NCBI GenBank assembly: GCA_903933475.1
Contig: CAIZKE010000316.1
Coordinates: 1-19,812 of the forward strand
Length of the DNA: 19,812 nucleotides
DNA from: an uncultured Alphaproteobacteria bacterium
GTDB taxonomy: Bacteria; Pseudomonadota; Alphaproteobacteria; Caulobacterales; Caulobacteraceae
Reading direction: 5' to 3'
Shown here: positions 1 to 10,689 of the stretch, one piece after another
Layout of the letters: each line of letters opens with the position of its first letter
Numbering within the stretch: the stretch's first letter is position 1
Made by a program: the position numbers and the translations under genes
Notes under the pieces: model-generated
What the model was told of the DNA's origin: nothing
The model's database searches: none
The model's input: the letters and a program-made list of their open reading frames with translations, nothing else

Positions 1-537
1 CTCCAGGTCGAGGACCGGAACCCCCTTGCAGACCCCACAGGACACCGCCGCCACCTGGTCGATCAGGGGGGAGCGGGGGATCATGCCCTCGCGCACCAGA
101 AGGTCGGTCGCCTGCTTCAGCGCCACCCAGGCCCCGGTGATTGCGGCTGTCCGCGTGCCGCCGTCCGCCTGGATGACGTCGCAGTCGAGGGAGATCTGGC
201 GTTCGCCCAGGGCCGCCATGTCGACCACGGCCCGGAGGGAGCGACCGATCAGCCTCTGGATTTCCTGGGTGCGGCCGGACTGCTTGCCTTCCGAGGCCTC
301 GCGTCGGCCCCGGGTGTGGGTCGCTCGGGGCAGCATGCCGTATTCTGCGGTGACCCAGCCCTGTCCGCGACCCCGCAGGAAGGGCGGCACCCGCTCTTCG
401 ACGCTGGCGGTCACCAGGACCCGGGTGTGGCCGAAGCTGACCAGGCAGGACCCTTCCGCATAGCGATTCACGCCCGTCTCGAGAGTCACGATGCGGAGGC
501 TGTCAATGGGCCGGTCAAAGGGGCGGGTTGCGGTCAT
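1..537 (-). CDS. rph: Ribonuclease PH (5' part; continues past the left edge)
   Basis: RNase PH is a phosphate-dependent 3'-to-5' exoribonuclease that trims the 3' ends of tRNA precursors. Reading the complement from the ATG at 537 gives 179 codons without a stop. Family landmarks appear in order: an N-terminal ETGVNRYAEGSCLVSFG stretch, GQGWVTAEYGMLPRATHTR with the substrate/phosphate-binding region, GRTQEIQRLIGRSLR, and LDCDVIQADGGTRTAAITG. The family is usually about 238 residues, so roughly 60 C-terminal residues lie outside the window. The gene is transcribed away from hrcA; a 122-bp gap separates the two starts. The rph/hrcA-grpE head-to-head arrangement is familiar from Caulobacter and many other alphaproteobacteria. 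Nothing looks broken in the visible part. Confidence 0.96.
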   Translation of the reverse strand, partial: MTATRPFDRPIDSLRIVTLETGVNRYAEGSCLVSFGHTRVLVTASVEERVPPFLRGRGQGWVTAEYGMLPRATHTRGRREASEGKQSGRTQEIQRLIGRSLRAVVDMAALGERQISLDCDVIQADGGTRTAAITGAWVALKQATDLLVREGMIPRSPLIDQVAAVSCGVCKGVPVLDLE

Positions 538-579
538 GGAGAGGGTCTCGGCTTGTCGGCGGAAGGGAGGCCCCGGCAC

Positions 580-607
580 CTTGCGCCGGCGGGGTGGGTG
601 CTTATCC
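580..607 (+). promoter_or_regulatory. Weak candidate heat-shock-type promoter upstream of hrcA
   Basis: CTTGCGC at 580-586 is followed 14 bases later by CTTATCC at 601-607, about 53 bases before the likely hrcA start. The -35 part begins like the CTTG of sigma-32 promoters, but the -10 part is a poor match. No CIRCE-like inverted repeat (TTAGCACTC-N9-GAGTGCTAA) was seen in the rph-hrcA gap. This is an eye-made call and could be chance. Confidence 0.22.
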
Positions 608-659
608 TGTAACTCAGGGCCTGCGTCCATGCCCGACCGGAAGCGGGGACCTTAAGAGC

Positions 660-1727
660 GTGACCGGCCAGTTTCTCCCACGGGGTCCGACCCTAGCCGA
701 ACTCGACAGCCGCGCCCGCGACATCTTCCGCCGGGTGGTCGAGAGCTATCTTCAGACCGGCGAGCCGGTCGGTTCCCGTACCCTCTCCCGGGGGGGCATC
801 CAGCTCTCGCCCGCCTCCATCCGCAACACCATGCAGGACCTGACCGAACTCGGCCTGCTGGGCGCCCCCCACATCAGCGCTGGGCGACTTCCCACCCATG
901 CTGGCCTCCGCCTCTTTGTCGACGGTCTGATGGAATTGGGCGACGTAGCTGACGCAGATCGCCGGGAGATCGAAACGCGGCTGGCGGGACGCGGGCGTTC
1001 CGTCGAGGACATGCTCAACGAGGCCTCCATCCTCCTGTCCGGCCTGGCGGGGGGCGCAGGCATCGTCGTCACGCCTGTGCGGGAGGCCGGGGTCAAGCAC
1101 GCGGAGTTCGTCTCCCTGGGTGCCGGCCAGGCCCTCGCGGTGATGGTCTTCGAGGATGGCGCGGTGGAAAACCGGCTCATGCAGCTCCCCCCGGGGGTGA
1201 CGCCCTCGGCCCTCCAGGAGGCCGGAAACTTCCTCAATGCCCGGCTGAGAGGCAAGACCCTGGCCGAGGCGGGGCAGGACATCCGCCTCGAACTGGACCA
1301 TGCCCGCCGGGAGCTGGATGTTGCCGCCGCCCGCCTCGTCGAGGAGGGCCTTGCGGTCTGGGGCGGCGGCGAGGGGCGCGACCGCTCCCTGATCGTTCGT
1401 GGCCGCGCCAACCTCCTGGCCGACAGCGACACCCTCGAGGATCTCGAGCGCGTGCGCATGCTGTTCGACGACCTGGAGCAGAAGGAGCAGCTGATCGGCC
1501 TGCTGGACGGCGTGAGCGAGGCTCAGGGCGTGAGGATCTTCATCGGCGCCGAGACCCGCCTGTTCTCGCTTTCAGGTTCCGCCGTCATCGCGGCACCCTA
1601 TATGTCGGGCCAGAAGAAGCTCCTGGGTGCCATCGGCGTCATAGGCCCGACGCGACTGAACTACGCCCGGGTCATTCCGTTGGTGGACTATACGGCCCGG
1701 GTGCTGTCTCAGATGGCCGGGGTCTGA
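660..1727 (+). CDS. hrcA: Heat-inducible transcription repressor HrcA
   Basis: HrcA represses chaperone operons by binding CIRCE operators and is kept active by GroEL. The product is 355 residues, the normal length. The N-terminal winged-helix part is clear (RARDIFRRVVESYLQTGEP, then SPASIRNTMQDLTELGLL and SAGRLPTHAGLRLFVDG), followed by a GAF-like middle domain and the C-terminal segment ending in DYTARVLSQM. The frame is open further upstream to an ATG at 528, but that extension overlaps the rph start and does not look like HrcA. The GTG at 660 gives a family-like N-terminus and has GGGGA about 10 bases before it, so I prefer it. The gene heads an hrcA-grpE pair with a 51-bp gap. Visible sequence shows no defect. 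Confidence 0.95.
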   Translation: MTGQFLPRGPTLAELDSRARDIFRRVVESYLQTGEPVGSRTLSRGGIQLSPASIRNTMQDLTELGLLGAPHISAGRLPTHAGLRLFVDGLMELGDVADADRREIETRLAGRGRSVEDMLNEASILLSGLAGGAGIVVTPVREAGVKHAEFVSLGAGQALAVMVFEDGAVENRLMQLPPGVTPSALQEAGNFLNARLRGKTLAEAGQDIRLELDHARRELDVAAARLVEEGLAVWGGGEGRDRSLIVRGRANLLADSDTLEDLERVRMLFDDLEQKEQLIGLLDGVSEAQGVRIFIGAETRLFSLSGSAVIAAPYMSGQKKLLGAIGVIGPTRLNYARVIPLVDYTARVLSQMAGV

Positions 1728-1778
1728 AGCCTGAGACGGCCGCCGCCCGCCGGGAAAGCGCATGAAAGGATGAATGAA

Positions 1779-2366
1779 ATGTCCGACGATCCTACAGCCT
1801 CCGACGCTGGCCCCGAAGACGTGGACCTGGCCGAGGACGCCGCCTTCGACGCCTTCGACACCCTTTCGGCTGAGAACGCCGCCCTGAAGGAGCAGATCCT
1901 CCGTTACGCCGCCGATGCGGAGAACACCCGTCGCCGGGCCGAGCGCGAGGCCAACGACGCCCGGGCCTACGCCATCCAGAAGTTCGCCCGGGACCTCCTG
2001 GCGGTGGCGGACACCCTGGGCCGGGCCCTGGCCACGCCCCCTGCCGGCGAGGACGCGGCGGTCCGCAACTTCGTCGTCGGCGTCGAAATGACCCAGAAGG
2101 CCCTCCTGTCGGCCTTCGAGTCCAATGGACTGAAGACTGTCTCGCCCGCTGCGGGCGACCGGTTCGATCCGCACCATCACCAGGCCATGATGGAGCAGGA
2201 GAGCCCCGATCTCGCCCCCGGCGCGGTGATCCAGTGCCTGCAGCCCGGCTATGAGCTCCTGGGCCGCCTGGTCCGTCCCGCCATGGTCGTGGTCGCCGCC
2301 CGTAGCTCCGGCGGCGGGTCTTCCGAGGGCGACGGCCGGGGCGCCAACCTGGACACCCGGGCCTGA
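1779..2366 (+). CDS. grpE: Nucleotide exchange factor GrpE (DnaK co-chaperone)
   Basis: GrpE releases ADP from DnaK and so drives the DnaK-DnaJ chaperone cycle in the cytoplasm. The 195-residue product has an acidic N-terminus, the long coiled-coil helix (about residues 27-70, with AENTRRRAEREANDARAYA), and the C-terminal beta domain with FDPHHHQAMME, GYELLGRLVRPAMVVV and a terminal LDTRA. An ATG also exists at 1770, but AAAGGA at 1765-1770 sits eight bases before the ATG at 1779, and MSDD is a more typical beginning, so the later start is chosen. It follows hrcA by 51 bp and is probably co-transcribed with it, so heat regulation would act on both. Length and motifs are normal. Confidence 0.95.
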   Translation: MSDDPTASDAGPEDVDLAEDAAFDAFDTLSAENAALKEQILRYAADAENTRRRAEREANDARAYAIQKFARDLLAVADTLGRALATPPAGEDAAVRNFVVGVEMTQKALLSAFESNGLKTVSPAAGDRFDPHHHQAMMEQESPDLAPGAVIQCLQPGYELLGRLVRPAMVVVAARSSGGGSSEGDGRGANLDTRA

Positions 2367-2474
2367 CTGCGGACCCCTTTCCCAAGCCCAACAAATGATT
2401 AAAGTCGGAAGTCCACCTTGTGGGGCGGATTCGGCCTCGCCGTTCCTGTCCCCGGCTCACACCGGACCCAACTA
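2367..2474. other. Intergenic gap between grpE and dnaN
   Basis: This 108-bp gap must separate the heat-shock operon from the replication genes. It contains a short AT-richer patch around 2395-2408 and one GANTC site (GATTC, 2428-2432), the target of the CcrM methylase in alphaproteobacteria. I see no DnaA box (TTATCCACA), no convincing terminator hairpin and no clear housekeeping promoter. Confidence 0.4.
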
Positions 2475-3593
2475 ATGAAGCTGACGATCGAGCGCGCCGC
2501 CCTCCTGAAAGCCTTGGGCCACGTCCAGAGCGCGGTGGAGCGCCGGAACACAATCCCGATCCTGTCCAACGTCCTGCTCTCTGCCGAGCGGGGCCGGCTC
2601 AGCTTCTCGGCCACTGACCTCGACATGGAGATCATCGACGAGGCCGAGGCCCGGGTCGAGCAGGCCGGCCAGGTCACCGCGCCCGCCCACACCCTCTACG
2701 AGATCGTGCGCAAGCTGCCCGAGGGCGCCGAGGTGACCCTGGCCTGGACGGGCGAGGACCCGCGCCTTTCGGTCTCGGCCGGGCGTTCGCGCTTCAGCCT
2801 GCCGGTCCTGCCGGCCGGCGACTTCCCGGTGATGTCCGCCGATGGCCTGTCCGGCCGGGTGGCCGTCGACGTGAACGACCTGATCCGGTTGATCGACCGG
2901 ACCCGGTTCGCTATCTCCACCGAGGAGACCCGCTACTACCTGAACGGTCTCTACCTCCACACGGTCACGGAGGGGGGCGTCGCCCGGCTCCGCGCCGTCG
3001 CGACGGACGGCCATCGCCTGGCCCTGGCCGAGATGCCCGCCCCGGAGGGATCCGCCGGATCCCCCGGCGTGATCGTGCCCCGCAAGACCATTAGCGAGGC
3101 CCGCCGACTTCTCGATGACGCCGGCGAGACCGTTGACCTGGCGGTCAGCCCGCAGAAGGTGCGCTTCGACTTCGGCGGCGCTGCCCTGACCTCCAAGGTC
3201 ATCGACGGCAGCTTCCCCGACTATGCCCGGGTGATCCCGCGGGACAACAACCGGGTGATGATGGTGGACAACCGCCTCTTCGCCCAGGCCGTGGACCGGG
3301 TCGCGACCATCTCCGCCGAGAAGAGCCGTTCCGTCCGCATGTCCATCGAGGCTGGCCGGCTGACCCTGACCGTCCGGAACATGGAGGCGGGTCAGGCGGT
3401 CGAGGAGCTCGAGATCGACTATGACGGCGAGGCCTTCGAACTGTCCTTCAACGCCCGCTACCTCTTGGACGTGACCGACCAGATCAGCGCCGAGCAGGCC
3501 GAATTCCGGTTCGGCGGACCCAACGACCCGGCCCTGGTGCTTGATCCGACCGATCCCGACGTCCGCTACGTCCTGATGCCCCTGCGGGTCTGA
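2475..3593 (+). CDS. dnaN: DNA polymerase III sliding clamp, beta subunit
   Basis: The beta clamp is a ring-shaped dimer that tethers DNA polymerase III to the template and also recruits repair and mismatch proteins. The 372-residue product begins MKLTIERAALLKALGHVQS, followed by VERRNTIPILSNVLL, which is diagnostic for DnaN. The three repeated clamp domains follow (about residues 1-125, 130-250 and 250-372), including RYYLNGLYLH and the C-terminal DPDVRYVLMPLRV, part of the partner-binding pocket. The frame is open upstream to 2418, but those 19 extra residues are not DnaN-like, so the ATG at 2475 is used; no strong Shine-Dalgarno sequence precedes it. dnaA is not adjacent here, as is usual for Caulobacterales. 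dnaN, recF and gyrB lie head to tail. Confidence 0.97.
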   Translation: MKLTIERAALLKALGHVQSAVERRNTIPILSNVLLSAERGRLSFSATDLDMEIIDEAEARVEQAGQVTAPAHTLYEIVRKLPEGAEVTLAWTGEDPRLSVSAGRSRFSLPVLPAGDFPVMSADGLSGRVAVDVNDLIRLIDRTRFAISTEETRYYLNGLYLHTVTEGGVARLRAVATDGHRLALAEMPAPEGSAGSPGVIVPRKTISEARRLLDDAGETVDLAVSPQKVRFDFGGAALTSKVIDGSFPDYARVIPRDNNRVMMVDNRLFAQAVDRVATISAEKSRSVRMSIEAGRLTLTVRNMEAGQAVEELEIDYDGEAFELSFNARYLLDVTDQISAEQAEFRFGGPNDPALVLDPTDPDVRYVLMPLRV

Positions 3594-3629
3594 TCCCGGT
3601 CATCGGCGCTCACCCCACCGGCGCGAACC

Positions 3630-3640
3630 GTCTATAGACT
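3630..3640 (+). promoter_or_regulatory. Candidate -10 element just before recF
   Basis: The 54-bp dnaN-recF gap contains the palindrome GTCTATAGAC (3630-3639), which includes TATAGACT, a reasonable -10 hexamer. It ends only eight bases before the recF GTG, and that GTG has no obvious Shine-Dalgarno sequence. Together these would suit a recF transcript with almost no leader. No convincing -35 is visible, so this is tentative. Confidence 0.25.
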
Positions 3641-3647
3641 GTCGGCC

Positions 3648-4786
3648 GTGCGCTCGGTCCTGACACGCCTGTCCCTAACCGACTTCCGGTCCTACGACCG
3701 GGCGGAGCTGGAGCTCGACGGCCGCTCGGTCGTGCTCACCGGACCCAACGGGGCGGGCAAGACCAACATCCTGGAGGCCGTCTCCCTCCTGTCCCCCGGC
3801 CGGGGGCTCCGTAACGCCGCCCTTCCCGAGATCGGCCGCCGGGCGCCGGAGGAGACGGCTGGGCGTGCCTGGGCCGTCGCTGCCTGGCTCGAGGTGGGCG
3901 GCGAGGCGGTCCGCCTGGGCGTGGGCGCGGAGTCTCCCGGGGCGAGCCGCCGCACCGTGCGTCTTGAGGGCGAACCCGCCGCCCCGGCGCGCCTGACCGA
4001 CCATGTCCGCCCGGCCTGGCTGACCCCTGCCCAGGACCGGCTCTTCCTCGAGGCTGCGGGGGAGCGACGCAGGTTCCTGGACCGGCTGGTCTTCGCCGCC
4101 GAGCCCGCCCACGCCGGCTTCGCCCAGGCCTATGAAAAGGCCCTGCGCGAGCGACTTCGCCTGCTCACCGACGGGCCCGCTGACCCGGTCTGGCTCGACG
4201 CCCTGGAGCGGCGTCTCGCCATCAGCGGTGCGCGCCTGGCCGAAGCCAGGGCGCTCACCCTGGCCGCCCTCCAGTCCGAGATCGATGCCCGGGGTGATCG
4301 GCCCTTCCCCCAGGCCAGAATTACCCCGCTCGGGGAGTGGGAGCGCCGCGCTGCAGAGGGCGAGACCGGCACCGTCCTGGAGCAGGCCCTGGCCTCGGCC
4401 CTGGCCGGGTCCCGGGGCCGGGACGCCGCCGCCGGACGGTCCCTGACCGGGCCGCACAGGGGTGACATGTCCGTGATCCACGCCGAACGGGGCCGCCCCG
4501 CCGCGGAGTGTTCCACCGGTGAGCAGAAGGCCCTGGTCCTGAACCTGGTACTTGCCCAGGCGGCGCGTCTTTCCCGTGCCGAATCAGCGCCGGCGCCTGT
4601 ATTGTTACTGGATGAAGTCGCTGCGCACCTGGACCGCCGTCGGCGGGCCGCGCTGTTCGACGAAATCGAGGCGCTCGGGCTTCAGGCCTTCCTGACCGGA
4701 ACGGACGACCCTCTCTTCGAGGACCTTGCGGGCCGCGCCCTCAGGATCCGGGTTGAGGGCTCCAGACTGGCTGTTGCGGACACTCC

Positions 4787-4790
<4 letters not shown>
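3648..4790 (+). CDS. recF: DNA replication and repair protein RecF
   Basis: RecF is an SMC-like ATPase that, with RecO and RecR, loads RecA at gapped DNA. The 380-residue product starts LTRLSLTDFRSYDRAELEL, the typical RecF opening. It has the Walker A motif GPNGAGKT (residues 32-39), SPGRGLR, the ABC signature STGEQKALVL (from residue 289), and Walker B LLLDEVAAHLD with D322 and E323. The start is a GTG, supported by the N-terminal match; an earlier start is not evident. The last four bases (ATGA, 4787-4790) overlap the first codon of gyrB, so translation of the two is probably coupled. The length is normal for the family and all ATPase motifs are intact. Confidence 0.95.
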
Positions 4791-7234
<2,444 letters not shown>

Positions 7235-8488
7235 TCAGCCGCCCTCCGCCCAACGGGGGGCCTTTGCGAAGTCACCCTCGCGGAACGGCGTCTCGTTGAA
7301 GATGTAGGGGTAGTAGAACCGCCGGAGCCGCTCGTGGAAGGCCCGGATCCGGTCCTGGTAGGCGAGCTGGGCCGCGAGGTCCGTTCCGGCCATCCTGTGC
7401 AGGGTTGTCTGGACCCCCACCGCCGGGAGGACGAGACCGGTCCGGGCCGTCCAGGCGTCCCGGGACTCAAGCCCCCGCCGGTAGGCGAGGACCGGGTCGG
7501 CGACGCTCAGGTCCCCGAGGTGCTGGAAGGCATAGTACCATTTCCAGTGGAAGCCCGAGGTTACCGGCGGCGTGTTTCGCCATTCCGGGTGGACCCTGAA
7601 GAAGGCCGTCAAGGTGGCGTCCTTCGGCTTGTCCCAGCCGGCGTGGACGGCCTCGCGCTGGGCGAGGGTCAGCTCGACGCCCTGCCGGACCGGGTTGGCG
7701 CTGTTGATGACGATGTGCGCCAGGGCCGGCAGGACCAGGGTCAGGACCACCCAGGTCGCCGCCAGGACGGCTCCGTTGGCCACCGAGCTGCGACCCAGGG
7801 CACCGACGCCGAGGCAGACCAGGGTCCAGAAGGCGAGATAGAGGCCCGCGGCGGTCAGAAGCGCCAGGACTTCGGCGGCCTTCGCCCCCGACATCCCTGC
7901 GCCCACGGCGAACGGCGCGGCCACGGCGAGGAAGACCAGGCCAAGCCGCAGGCCCGCGCGATGCGCCCAGAGCCCCAACCGCGCCCCCGCCGCCTGCAGG
8001 GCCTGGAGTCTCCCCGCCTCGCGCTCTCCCGAGACCAGGTCGTGCATGAGCACGATGAGGATCAGCGGAGCGAGGAAGGTCAGGACGAAGGCCCAGTCAA
8101 AGCGTCCCGGCAGTGCCAGCTCCGCATTATAGTTCTCGCCCTCGTGGATCTGGCTCTCGAGCGCCAGGGCGCGGACCCGCAGCACATAGGGCGCCACGTC
8201 GCGCTGTCCGAGGGCGGCGAAGGCGAGGGCGGAGGGCCGGTCCCAAGTCGCATGGAAGGTGTAGTAGGCGGCGTTTCCTGCGTCGCCGTCCCTGGACACC
8301 CAGGCCGCCACAGCGGCCTCCTCGGCTGCCTGCAGGGGCTGGATCCGGGCGATGGTCTCGGTCTGGCGGCGGATCTCCAGGATTCCGGCGCCGACGCTGA
8401 TGGCGGACAACAGGGCGAGCAGGGCCAAGGTGGGGCCCGCCAGCCTTTGGCGCAGGAAGATCCGCAGCTCCGGTCCCAGGCCGGTCAT
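7235..8488 (-). CDS. ABC transporter permease, DUF3526 type (second permease, possibly lacking its last helix)
   Basis: This is an inner-membrane subunit of an ABC-2-like transporter. The 417-residue product has five clear hydrophobic segments (about 18-38, 132-149, 176-198, 204-228 and 236-260). A periplasmic loop of about 90 residues follows helix 1, and a long polar C-terminal region of about 155 residues is predicted to be periplasmic. HDLVSGEREAGRLQ (149-162) after helix 2 is the typical cytoplasmic coupling segment. The C-terminal part contains FHERLRRFYYPYIF, which I recognise as a feature of DUF3526 proteins. The start overlaps the stop of the upstream permease (ATGA), so the two are co-translated. 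Unlike its partner, it ends without a final membrane helix, right at the gyrB junction. Substrate and transport direction are unknown. Confidence 0.8.
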   Translation of the reverse strand: MTGLGPELRIFLRQRLAGPTLALLALLSAISVGAGILEIRRQTETIARIQPLQAAEEAAVAAWVSRDGDAGNAAYYTFHATWDRPSALAFAALGQRDVAPYVLRVRALALESQIHEGENYNAELALPGRFDWAFVLTFLAPLILIVLMHDLVSGEREAGRLQALQAAGARLGLWAHRAGLRLGLVFLAVAAPFAVGAGMSGAKAAEVLALLTAAGLYLAFWTLVCLGVGALGRSSVANGAVLAATWVVLTLVLPALAHIVINSANPVRQGVELTLAQREAVHAGWDKPKDATLTAFFRVHPEWRNTPPVTSGFHWKWYYAFQHLGDLSVADPVLAYRRGLESRDAWTARTGLVLPAVGVQTTLHRMAGTDLAAQLAYQDRIRAFHERLRRFYYPYIFNETPFREGDFAKAPRWAEGG

Positions 8489-9933
8489 GCGCCCGCCCTT
8501 TCCAGGCGGCGGCTGGCCGCCCAGGCAAGGCCGGACGCCAGGGCTATCCAGGCGCCCAGAAGCAGCAGCCCGGGGGTCGAGGCCGCCAGGGACTCGGCGG
8601 TGGAGGCGGGCCGATAGACGAAGTCAGGCGTCTGGCGCCAGGCGCCCGGGTCGATCCGGACGCGGCGGCCGGCCCCAGGGTCGCTGTTGCGTTTGCTGTC
8701 GTCGGAGTAGGTCAGGCGCTCCGCCTGGAGGCGGTTCAGCCTCTGTACGATGGCGTAGCGGTAGGCTTCGGCCTGTCGCAGGAACCGCCTGTGACCCTCC
8801 AGATCCGTCCCGGAGGCGGCCATGGACAGGCTCCGCAACGCCAGGGTCGGGCTGATCCCTCCCAGGGCCAGGGCGAGACCAGACTGGTGCCTCTGGTCTG
8901 CGAACTGGCGCTCGGCGTACCTTTCGAAGAGGGCGGAGGTCAGCCTCTCTCCCTCAATGGCGATCAGGCCCCGGTAATTCACCGGCAGGTCCTCGATGCG
9001 CGTCACCCCGTAGGCCTTAAGGACCGAGGCGCGGAAGGCGGCGAAGTAGGGATCGTCGGGATTGTGGCTGTCGCCGATCTTCTTCAGGTCCCGCTGGATG
9101 GCGATGTCCGTTTCAAGCCGGGTCGGCTGAGGTGCCGCCAGAAGGGCGATGTCCGTGGCCAGCCGGGGGGCGAGGATCGCCGACAGGGCCCAGGCGGCGA
9201 CAAGGGTGGCGAGGGCGGTGCGGCTGCTCGGCGCAAGGGCGGAGATCGAGGTGGTGGCCAGCACCCAGACCAGCAGGTAGGCCGCATAGCCCGCCGCCAG
9301 CATCAGGGCGGCGGCGGGGACCGCGCCCACGAAGACGGTGAGCCAGGCCAGGGCGGCCAGTGCCGGCGCCAGGATCAGCCCGGCGACCACCGACAGCGCT
9401 GCGGCCTTTCCCAGCACCACCTGGCCGGCCTTGACCCCTTGGGCAAAGTGCAGGTTCAGGCGGCCCGAATCCCGTTCCCGCGCAATGGCCCCAAAGCCCA
9501 GGAAGATCAGCACCAAAGGACCCAGCGCCTGGATCACGAAGGCGGGGGTCAGCTGGCCGAACCGGACCAGCAGGGAGGACTGCCGGACGTCTCCGAAGTT
9601 GGCGCTGTTCTGCCTGTGGCCCTCCAGGAACAGGGTGGACCCGGTGAAGGCGTCGACGCCGGGGTCGAAGCCCGCAAGGGCGGGCAGGGGGCGGAAGACG
9701 AAGTGTCCGTAGTGCACCATCCGGTGCGGGTGGCGGGCGGGCTGGCCGTCGAACTCCCGGTCCGCCTGGGCCTGGAAGCGGCTCCGGATCTCCTGGCTTT
9801 CCCGGCCCTGGGAGATGGCGGTCAGGGCGGCGACGGCGGACAGGGCGACCACCAGGGCGATGGCCAGCTGGGCGACCCGCGCCCGCGCCATGAGGCGCAG
9901 TTCGTTCGCGGCGATGCGCAGGACTGGACTCAT
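8485..9933 (-). CDS. ABC transporter permease, DUF3526 type (first permease)
   Basis: The 482-residue product is predicted to have six membrane helices (about 18-40, 130-150, 175-200, 206-230, 238-258 and 448-472) and two large periplasmic regions (about 41-129 and 260-447). GAIARERDSGRLNLHFAQG (149-166) after helix 2 is the cytoplasmic coupling segment usual in ABC-2 and NosY-like permeases. The first periplasmic loop carries HPHRMVHYGH (68-77), four histidines in ten residues, followed by FDPGVDAFTGSTLFLEGHRQN. This might bind metal, though no such role is established here. The gene overlaps the ATPase gene upstream and the second permease downstream by ATGA motifs. A heterodimeric permease is therefore likely. 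The family assignment is firm, the substrate is not known. Confidence 0.82.
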   Translation of the reverse strand: MSPVLRIAANELRLMARARVAQLAIALVVALSAVAALTAISQGRESQEIRSRFQAQADREFDGQPARHPHRMVHYGHFVFRPLPALAGFDPGVDAFTGSTLFLEGHRQNSANFGDVRQSSLLVRFGQLTPAFVIQALGPLVLIFLGFGAIARERDSGRLNLHFAQGVKAGQVVLGKAAALSVVAGLILAPALAALAWLTVFVGAVPAAALMLAAGYAAYLLVWVLATTSISALAPSSRTALATLVAAWALSAILAPRLATDIALLAAPQPTRLETDIAIQRDLKKIGDSHNPDDPYFAAFRASVLKAYGVTRIEDLPVNYRGLIAIEGERLTSALFERYAERQFADQRHQSGLALALGGISPTLALRSLSMAASGTDLEGHRRFLRQAEAYRYAIVQRLNRLQAERLTYSDDSKRNSDPGAGRRVRIDPGAWRQTPDFVYRPASTAESLAASTPGLLLLGAWIALASGLAWAASRRLERAGA

Positions 9934-10661
9934 CCGGCGGCGGCTTCGCCAAAGCGACGGTGAAGGGCCAGCACGTCCAGGCCTTCGCGGGCGGGTGCCT
10001 CCTCGACAATCCCGCCGCCCGCAAGAACGCCGATCCGGTCGGCGCAGTCCGCGGCGCCGAGGAGGTCGTGGGTCACCATCAGGATCGCGGCTCCCCGGGC
10101 GCGCAATCCGCCGACCAGTCGGTTGAAGTCCGCTGTTGCGACCGGGTCGAGGCCGGTCGTGGGTTCGTCCAGGAGCAGGACAGGGACCTCCCGCAGGAGG
10201 GCCATGGCGATCGCCACCTTCTGTCGCATGCCCTTTGAGAAGCCGCCCGTCCGCCGGGTCCGTGCCCCGGCCTGGAGTCCCGCCGCGTCCAGGGCCGCAT
10301 CCATCTCTTCCCGGGAGGGTCGGGCACCGGACAGGCCCAGGAAGTAGGCGATATTCTCGTAGGCGCTGAGGGTCTCGTAGAGGGCGACGGTCTCCGGTAG
10401 GTAGGCGATCCGCCGGCGGACGGCGTCGGCCTGTGTCGCCGGGTCGAGACCCATCACCCGCACGGATCCTGAGGCGGGCCGCAGCAGGCCCATCAGGACG
10501 GCAAGGGTGGTCGACTTTCCGGCCCCGTTGCCGCCCAGCAGGGCGTAGACTTCACCGGCGTTCACCGACAGGCGCAGGTCCTTCAGTATGGGCGATCCGC
10601 CCCTGTCGACGCAGAGGTCGCGGACGTCAATGGCGGGTTCGGCGGCGGTCAGGTCCGGCAT
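9930..10661 (-). CDS. ABC transporter ATP-binding protein (CcmA-like, partner of DUF3526 permeases)
   Basis: This is the cytoplasmic ATPase that powers the two downstream permeases. The 243-residue product has Walker A GGNGAGKST (43-51, K49), a signature FSKGMRQK (141-148) of the form common in ABC-2 systems, Walker B VLLLDEP (161-167), a D-loop and the switch histidine H198 in MVTHDL. The open frame continues upstream to 11948, but that region is antisense to the TonB receptor and is not real coding. The ATG at 10661 is chosen because the ABC domain begins directly after it and GAGGGA lies about ten bases before it. The gene is first in a three-gene operon whose members overlap by ATGA. It is divergent from the receptor across a palindromic control region. 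Confidence 0.9.
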   Translation of the reverse strand: MPDLTAAEPAIDVRDLCVDRGGSPILKDLRLSVNAGEVYALLGGNGAGKSTTLAVLMGLLRPASGSVRVMGLDPATQADAVRRRIAYLPETVALYETLSAYENIAYFLGLSGARPSREEMDAALDAAGLQAGARTRRTGGFSKGMRQKVAIAMALLREVPVLLLDEPTTGLDPVATADFNRLVGGLRARGAAILMVTHDLLGAADCADRIGVLAGGGIVEEAPAREGLDVLALHRRFGEAAAG

Positions 10662-10689
10662 GTCAGTCTGATCCCTCGGTCCCGGCGCA

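Noticed and set aside
538..659. CIRCE operator for HrcA autoregulation
   Set aside because: No sequence close to TTAGCACTC-N9-GAGTGCTAA is present in the rph-hrcA gap.
2367..2474. Replication origin or DnaA boxes upstream of dnaN
   Set aside because: No TTATCCACA-like cluster or AT-rich unwinding element is visible; in Caulobacter the origin is elsewhere.
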